This document shows positions 59,772 through 64,000 of a stretch of 64,000 nt of DNA, in pieces. Each line of letters opens with the position of its first letter. Position 1 is the first letter of the stretch. The translations under genes and the position numbers were made by a program. The notes under the pieces are model-generated. The model was not told the DNA's origin and made no database searches. It worked only from the letters and a program-made list of their open reading frames with translations. This stretch comes from Flammeovirga sp. OC4 (GTDB taxonomy: Bacteria; Bacteroidota; Bacteroidia; Cytophagales; Flammeovirgaceae), in NCBI RefSeq assembly GCF_000812565.1, contig NZ_JTAM01000005.1, positions 124,001 to 188,000 on the forward strand, given 5' to 3'.

Positions 59772-61079
59772 TTAAATATCGTCAGAGATAAAGAATAACT
59801 TTCCTTCGTAGTGAAAACTGACAGTGGCCTTCTCCCCTACTTCTTCATGGTCTGTTGTGACTTTATGAATATTAAACTTTGCATCAATTACAAAAGTCCT
59901 ATCTTTTCCTTCTTTGACGGTAAAACTCTCAACCGAAAGACCATCACCATGATCTTTTAAGTACAGTGTAAACTCATCATTGATCATTGTTGTAAGACCA
60001 GCAAACTGTACTCCATAATCAGAAGCAGAGGTAGCTTCTTCCCACTCACCACCTGATGAATAATTACCAATTAACTTTTTAGGATCATCTGCAGAAGTTG
60101 TTATCCCAACTGAAAGCATATTACCGATAAATTCATCTCCCTCATATTCGTCTAATTTCTCTAAGACTTTTACATCTTCCATAAATACCAAGTCAAAGAA
60201 TCTTCCTGATGAATCGTTATCAAAAACTTCATTTTGTCTACCTGCAGCGCCCACAATTTTGAATAATTCTTCTCCATCAATACTTACACTACCTTTACCG
60301 GCGATAAAGCTAGGCACATTGTATTCCTCGTCATCATCTTTCTTATATTCTCTTCCAACATGATCCATTAATTCCTCATAGTCAGCTCGAACGAGGTTAA
60401 TAGTATCCGTGTAAGTCACTCCTTCCACATCAAAACTTAATGTAAGATCTATACTTTCTTCAGTAAGGGTTAATAGATTTATCTGGAAAATATCATCTGT
60501 GATTTTTGCTTTAATTGTTTCCTCTGTATCATCAGTCCACTCCCAAATACCATTACCATCAGAACTAATAATCGCTCCATCTTTGGTAAAAAATACATAG
60601 AAGTCATCTGCTGCATCTTTCCATACATTTGCTAAAAAAGCGGTTCTTTCTGAAAATTCTTGCTTATCGACTTCAACCGACATATTTATTTTTTGCTCTG
60701 GATTATCTTCTTTGATTAATTCAATTTGAATCTCACCATCAATATTCAACAATTTAACGGTTCCATATCCTTCCAGATCAATAATTGTATCAGATTCAAC
60801 TGTATATTCACCATAAAACAATAGATCTTTTTCTTCTACTAAAGTTCTAGCATTGGATGCTGTTCCTTGTATTGTTGCTAAACCTTCACTTGTAAATGCC
60901 ATACTTGATATTTCTCCACCTGTAGTGATATTCCAAGTTGCATCAAAGTGCTCATTTTGTGTTAAATCAACGGATCCATTATTAAATGTTTCTGGAGTAA
61001 CTTCGTTTTCTTCTGTTGTACATGAAATGATAAAAATAGATGAAATAAAAATTAAAATTAGGTTTTTTAAATTTTTCAT
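59772..61079 (-). CDS. Predicted lipoprotein, 435 residues, function unknown
   Basis: Lipoprotein signal MKNLKNLILIFISSIFIIS, then the cysteine at residue 20, followed by TTEENEVTPE, an acidic linker that may act as a surface-export signal. The mature part is beta-rich and acidic. Repeated elements such as FVEEKD..FYGEYTVESD, VWKDAADDFYVFFTKDGAII and FEGVTYTDTINLV-type sequence suggest several small barrels or Ig-like modules, as in lipocalin-like lipoproteins of Bacteroidota. I cannot assign a family or role. Single gene. Confidence 0.7.
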   Translation of the reverse strand: MKNLKNLILIFISSIFIISCTTEENEVTPETFNNGSVDLTQNEHFDATWNITTGGEISSMAFTSEGLATIQGTASNARTLVEEKDLLFYGEYTVESDTIIDLEGYGTVKLLNIDGEIQIELIKEDNPEQKINMSVEVDKQEFSERTAFLANVWKDAADDFYVFFTKDGAIISSDGNGIWEWTDDTEETIKAKITDDIFQINLLTLTEESIDLTLSFDVEGVTYTDTINLVRADYEELMDHVGREYKKDDDEEYNVPSFIAGKGSVSIDGEELFKIVGAAGRQNEVFDNDSSGRFFDLVFMEDVKVLEKLDEYEGDEFIGNMLSVGITTSADDPKKLIGNYSSGGEWEEATSASDYGVQFAGLTTMINDEFTLYLKDHGDGLSVESFTVKEGKDRTFVIDAKFNIHKVTTDHEEVGEKATVSFHYEGKLFFISDDI

Positions 61080-61256
61080 AGCGTATAGTTATTGGGGTTA
61101 ATTTGTAGTATCTGTACGGCGTGGTTTGATTTTGTTTTCAAAATAAAGAAATATTCAAATCATGTTCTTGGAAAAATACAATTTAAATCAAAAAAAGACC
61201 CTAAAACAGGTCAATTAAAGCAACTAGTAAATTACTTTACATTTATAAAAAACAAC

Positions 61257-61281
61257 TAGAAGTCGATTAATCTTACTTCTA
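61257..61281. promoter_or_regulatory. Inverted repeat, possible operator
   Basis: TAGAAGT and ACTTCTA are 7-bp arms 11 bases apart, with the palindrome GATTAATC between them. It might be an operator or hairpin; no partner is known. Confidence 0.3.
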
Positions 61282-61424
61282 AGAACGGTAGTAGGTTTAA
61301 GACATTTCTTTCAAAATTCTCTCTTTTAAAACCTAAACAACGCTTCAGCTCTAAATAGTACGTGGTGCCATTGTGTAGAAAGGACTATAGATTTGTTCTT
61401 CGATTTTATATTTCATAATATTGA

Positions 61425-61461
61425 TAAGCACTGAAACAGTATGTGCTTACTCTATTTTTTT
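61425..61461 (+). terminator. Terminator-like hairpin just upstream of the orphan gene
   Basis: TAAGCAC and GTGCTTA form a 7-bp stem around an 11-base loop and are followed by CTCTATTTTTTT. It ends 22 bases before the ATG at 61484, so it would stop readthrough or a short leader RNA. Confidence 0.5.
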
Positions 61462-61483
61462 ATATTGATATTAAAAGCTAATT

Positions 61484-63724
61484 ATGAACTTATTAAGCTA
61501 TCTCCCTAAAATCACCAATACAATACAATCAATGACTACTCCACTTAGCGATGTAGAATTTGAAGTAGTCAATAATCAACTGTTTGAAGCTCCATACAAG
61601 AAAAACCTACCCGTATTTGATGACAATCTATTTATTGATTTGAATACTAATAGTAGTTTTAGAATCAGCGTTTTTAATAGTAGTGATGATTTTGAGGAAA
61701 ATGACAATGTTATTTTAACCAATGATCACCCCTACAAAAAACTTATTTCCAACCATGCCATTATTGAATACTTAATTGAAGGGCATTTAAAAGGAAATGC
61801 CAATTCATCTGCATCAAAATACTTTTCATTGGAAGTTGAGGGCAAACAAGATATTACAATCAATTGGTGTAAAGTTCATCCAAATCATAAAAGTACTGTG
61901 GAGACTATTGCTAATGAGGTACATAGTTTAAAAGAAATTTTCACTGAATGCAAAAACAGTAACTTCTGGAATTCTTTTGAAGAACATGAAGGGGTTGGTT
62001 TCTCATTAAATGGTGAATTTAAAGGTGCTTTATCAATTGATCTTGTTGAAGTATTATCTTCTATTTTAGCACCTGTTTTTGCACTAACAAGTTGCGGACA
62101 ATCCAATGCATTTAACGTGGGAGCTTCTTCTACTATTGGTTTTTCATTCTCTAAAAAAGATGCATTTAACTGTTTTATTCGAAAAACTGATGATACGTTT
62201 CATATTACATTAAACAAGCAGAAGAAAAGTACAAAAGGAATTGGATTATCAGCCTCTGTTGGTATTTCACTTGCTCCCAAATCAATCGAAAAAATTGAAT
62301 CAATCATTGACGACTATATCATAGATTATCTAGGTGACTCTATTGATAAGGTAAAAGAGAAAATACAAAACAATACCGAAGATGTTTATGTACAAGCCAT
62401 TCTTCAAAAAATTGATATTCCAGCATTAACACCCATCGAGGAAGTTTTAGACTTCTTGGATGACTATGAAGAAAAGGTACAGAAAGCAAAAGAAAAAGTG
62501 ATGCTTCTTCTAAAAGCGAAGTTGGAGCTAGGACTAGAATATTCTTACAGAAAATCCGTAATGGAAAGCAGTATGCTAGATGCTTATGTTTCTAGTGATA
62601 TTCTTTCAAAACATATTTCTTCTTTATTGAAATTAGATATTTCTGGTTTGATCCAGGAGAAGAGTATTAAGGTCAATCATTATATGTCGGGTAAAGGATT
62701 GGAAATTAGTCAATCTTTATCAGTGGGCATCAAACTAGGAAATTGGAGTGTTGGACGTAAGGTATCCCATAATGAAACATTCATTGACCTTAAACATGGC
62801 CGAGATATTATTGAGCGAGAAGTAGTATATGGTTTAGAGAAAAGTATTAGCTCAGATCTTACTGGAAATAGAAATGCTTCCTTTCAGCTTATCATGGATA
62901 TTGAAACTCCTACACCAAAGGAAAATTTGAGCTACGATGACTTAGATTATACACTCACATTACAAAACACCTTTGAAGATAAAAGAGTACAGGATAAGGA
63001 TCAGAAAGGCATCCAACGTTATCTATTCTCATCCGTGATTTGGGGAATTATTGAAGAAGAAGAATACCCATTGATCATTGATACCATCTGGAATGAAATC
63101 AATGCTTCTAGCTATTATAAAATAGAAACCATTTTCCATGTTCCGCCTATTGTATTAAAAGATTTACTTCTCGCTTTAGGACAAAAGGTGACAATTGAAG
63201 ACTTCTCAAAGTCCCTGGCTGTCGCCGTACTTCCTACCAAAAAAGTGGAAAAGAGTAATTACTCAGATAATCGAAAAGCCTTTTATGGACCGGTCTTATC
63301 CAAAATGGTACAAAAGCAATCCACTGATTCCCTCCTGAATTCACCTTATTACAAAAAGGACAATAGAACCTGGAAAAACAAAGACCGATTTATCAGTAGA
63401 AATAAACCTGACAGTTTCTTTGACAGATATGAGGCCACTCTCCTCTCTTTCAAAATTCTTAATACTTATTTTGATCAGAATGTTCCACTACCAGAAAAGT
63501 TAGTCAATTCTCCTTTGGATATTGTTTTTGATAGAATGAAAGAAATCTTTACGAAAACCAGTTCTGGCAAAAGGAGAAATAATGGATATGAGGAAAGATG
63601 GTTTGGGCATTTGCTATATGCAACAGCAGAGAAATATCTACCTAAAAAGTCTGATTTAATTGAGAGATCAATGGTGATTAAATATGAGAAAGAAGGAAAA
63701 GAACATAGTATAATAATAGGTTAA
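61484..63724 (+). CDS. Large orphan protein, function unknown
   Basis: This ORF encodes 746 residues without signal peptide or clear membrane helix. I recognise no domain. The sequence has beta-rich, Gly/Ser stretches in the first 280 residues (GVGFSLNGEFKGALSID, FNVGASSTIGFSF, GIGLSASVGISLAPKS), a helical central part with a coiled-coil-like segment (LDDYEEKVQKAKEKVMLLLK), a second 'VGIKLGNWSVGRKVS' stretch, and a basic C-terminal region (RTWKNKDRFISRNK; SSGKRRNNGYEERWFGHLLY). The alternating 'GxSxSxG' strands could pack as a barrel or an amphipathic sheet as in pore-forming proteins; this is speculation. Its coding is convincing by length and codon use, and it has its own terminator. Confidence 0.72.
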   Translation: MNLLSYLPKITNTIQSMTTPLSDVEFEVVNNQLFEAPYKKNLPVFDDNLFIDLNTNSSFRISVFNSSDDFEENDNVILTNDHPYKKLISNHAIIEYLIEGHLKGNANSSASKYFSLEVEGKQDITINWCKVHPNHKSTVETIANEVHSLKEIFTECKNSNFWNSFEEHEGVGFSLNGEFKGALSIDLVEVLSSILAPVFALTSCGQSNAFNVGASSTIGFSFSKKDAFNCFIRKTDDTFHITLNKQKKSTKGIGLSASVGISLAPKSIEKIESIIDDYIIDYLGDSIDKVKEKIQNNTEDVYVQAILQKIDIPALTPIEEVLDFLDDYEEKVQKAKEKVMLLLKAKLELGLEYSYRKSVMESSMLDAYVSSDILSKHISSLLKLDISGLIQEKSIKVNHYMSGKGLEISQSLSVGIKLGNWSVGRKVSHNETFIDLKHGRDIIEREVVYGLEKSISSDLTGNRNASFQLIMDIETPTPKENLSYDDLDYTLTLQNTFEDKRVQDKDQKGIQRYLFSSVIWGIIEEEEYPLIIDTIWNEINASSYYKIETIFHVPPIVLKDLLLALGQKVTIEDFSKSLAVAVLPTKKVEKSNYSDNRKAFYGPVLSKMVQKQSTDSLLNSPYYKKDNRTWKNKDRFISRNKPDSFFDRYEATLLSFKILNTYFDQNVPLPEKLVNSPLDIVFDRMKEIFTKTSSGKRRNNGYEERWFGHLLYATAEKYLPKKSDLIERSMVIKYEKEGKEHSIIIG

Positions 63725-63743
63725 TCCCTCATTTCTATAAAGT

Positions 63744-63782
63744 AAAAATCCCTTCCAAACTTAAAGTAGGAAGGGATTTTTG
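63744..63782. terminator. Bidirectional terminator
   Basis: A perfect 13-bp stem AAAAATCCCTTCC with its complement around a 12-base loop. It stands between the orphan gene and the convergent gcvP. Confidence 0.9.
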
Positions 63783-63817
63783 GTGTCTAAAAAGGTACTT
63801 TAAATTATATTTTAAAT

Positions 63818-64000
63818 TTAAGCTTCTGCTTCTTCGTAATCACTTACTGGAATACAAGCGCAGATTAAGTTTCTATCTCCGAAAGCACTGTCAATACGAC
63901 GTACTGTAGGCCAGAACTTGTTAGCTTGAACATAAGGAAGAGGATAAACGGCCTTCTCTCTTGAATAAGGAAGTGTCCACTCTCCTGTAATGGTCATAGC
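63818..64000 (-). CDS. gcvP: Glycine dehydrogenase (P protein), C-terminal part
   Basis: Only the last 60 residues are in the window; the gene continues to the right. The minus-strand translation contains [38 protein letters not shown], and a final [14 protein letters not shown] followed by TAA. This is the conserved C-terminus of the glycine cleavage system P protein, the pyridoxal-phosphate enzyme that decarboxylates glycine and loads the aminomethyl group on H protein. Confidence 0.95.
   Translation of the reverse strand, partial: AMTITGEWTLPYSREKAVYPLPYVQANKFWPTVRRIDSAFGDRNLICACIPVSDYEEAEA

Larger units (their letters stand above)
61080..61483 (+). other. 404-base intergenic region with possible leader transcript
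   Basis: No gene or RNA family is recognised here. A possible -7 box for the lipoprotein gene (TATTTTG, minus strand, 61139-61145) is weak. Two inverted repeats, listed separately, lie at 61257-61281 and 61425-61461. The stretch is AT-rich, without an ORF of size. Confidence 0.4.

Noticed and set aside
1-64000. CRISPR array, tRNA, rRNA, insertion sequence or prophage
   Set aside because: No regularly spaced repeats, cloverleaf, transposase, integrase or phage structural gene was found on either strand.

Overview
The window is AT-rich DNA that looks like a marine member of the Bacteroidota, most likely a Cytophagales/Flammeovirga-type bacterium (inference). Supporting signs are a SusC/FecA-like TonB receptor with a carboxypeptidase-regulatory N-terminus, a DUF1800/DUF1501 gene pair, Na+-translocating NADH:quinone reductase, PD40/OmpA-type envelope proteins, almost no Shine-Dalgarno sequences, and recurrent TAnnTTTG -7 boxes of the Bacteroidota sigma factor. 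Several genes start with TTG, GTG or perhaps CTG. I see no tRNA, rRNA, IS element, prophage or CRISPR array.

Left part (1-17.9 kb): an NlpC/P60 peptidase, a six-LysM protein with a predicted cell-wall hydrolase region but no signal peptide, an acyl-CoA-binding protein, a DUF2147 protein, a PD40-caspase fusion, a membrane protein with a Sua5-type threonylcarbamoyl-AMP synthase, a HAMP histidine kinase, a sensor PP2C phosphatase, a lipoprotein, the DUF1800-DUF1501 pair, and an NtrC-like regulator that lacks its DNA-binding domain.

Energy and cofactor block (18-31.5 kb): moaD-moaE, nqrABCDE (no nqrF), a nitroreductase, moaA, and a compact periplasmic nitrate reductase module (napA, tetraheme cytochrome, small membrane protein) divergent from an alginate-export-type porin. 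The Moa proteins make the pterin part of the cofactor that NapA needs.

Biosynthesis (31.5-38 kb): a SerB-SerA fusion, a YjbR-like protein, a TonB receptor, and metX behind a SAM-I riboswitch, followed by a 59-residue lipoprotein.

Signalling block (38.3-57.6 kb), the most interesting part. One apparent operon holds CheR, a receiver-less CheB, a membrane GAF protein, a CACHE-HAMP-GAF-PAS-PAS-PP2C phosphatase, SiaB and SiaC. It is followed by an ABCG-type transporter with TerB/FHA-like N-terminal regions, two secreted proteins and pheA. A second operon holds a repeat protein, a PorE-like TPR/PD40/OmpA protein, YfiR, and a CHASE8-like hybrid histidine kinase. SiaABC and YfiBNR are known from Pseudomonas as controllers of diguanylate cyclases, yet no GGDEF protein is encoded here. 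In the second module a histidine kinase stands where the cyclase would be.

Right end (57.6-64 kb): aroQ, an HMG-CoA reductase with an extra N-terminal domain, a large lipoprotein, an orphan 746-residue protein behind a terminator-like leader, and the C-terminal end of gcvP, cut by the window edge.
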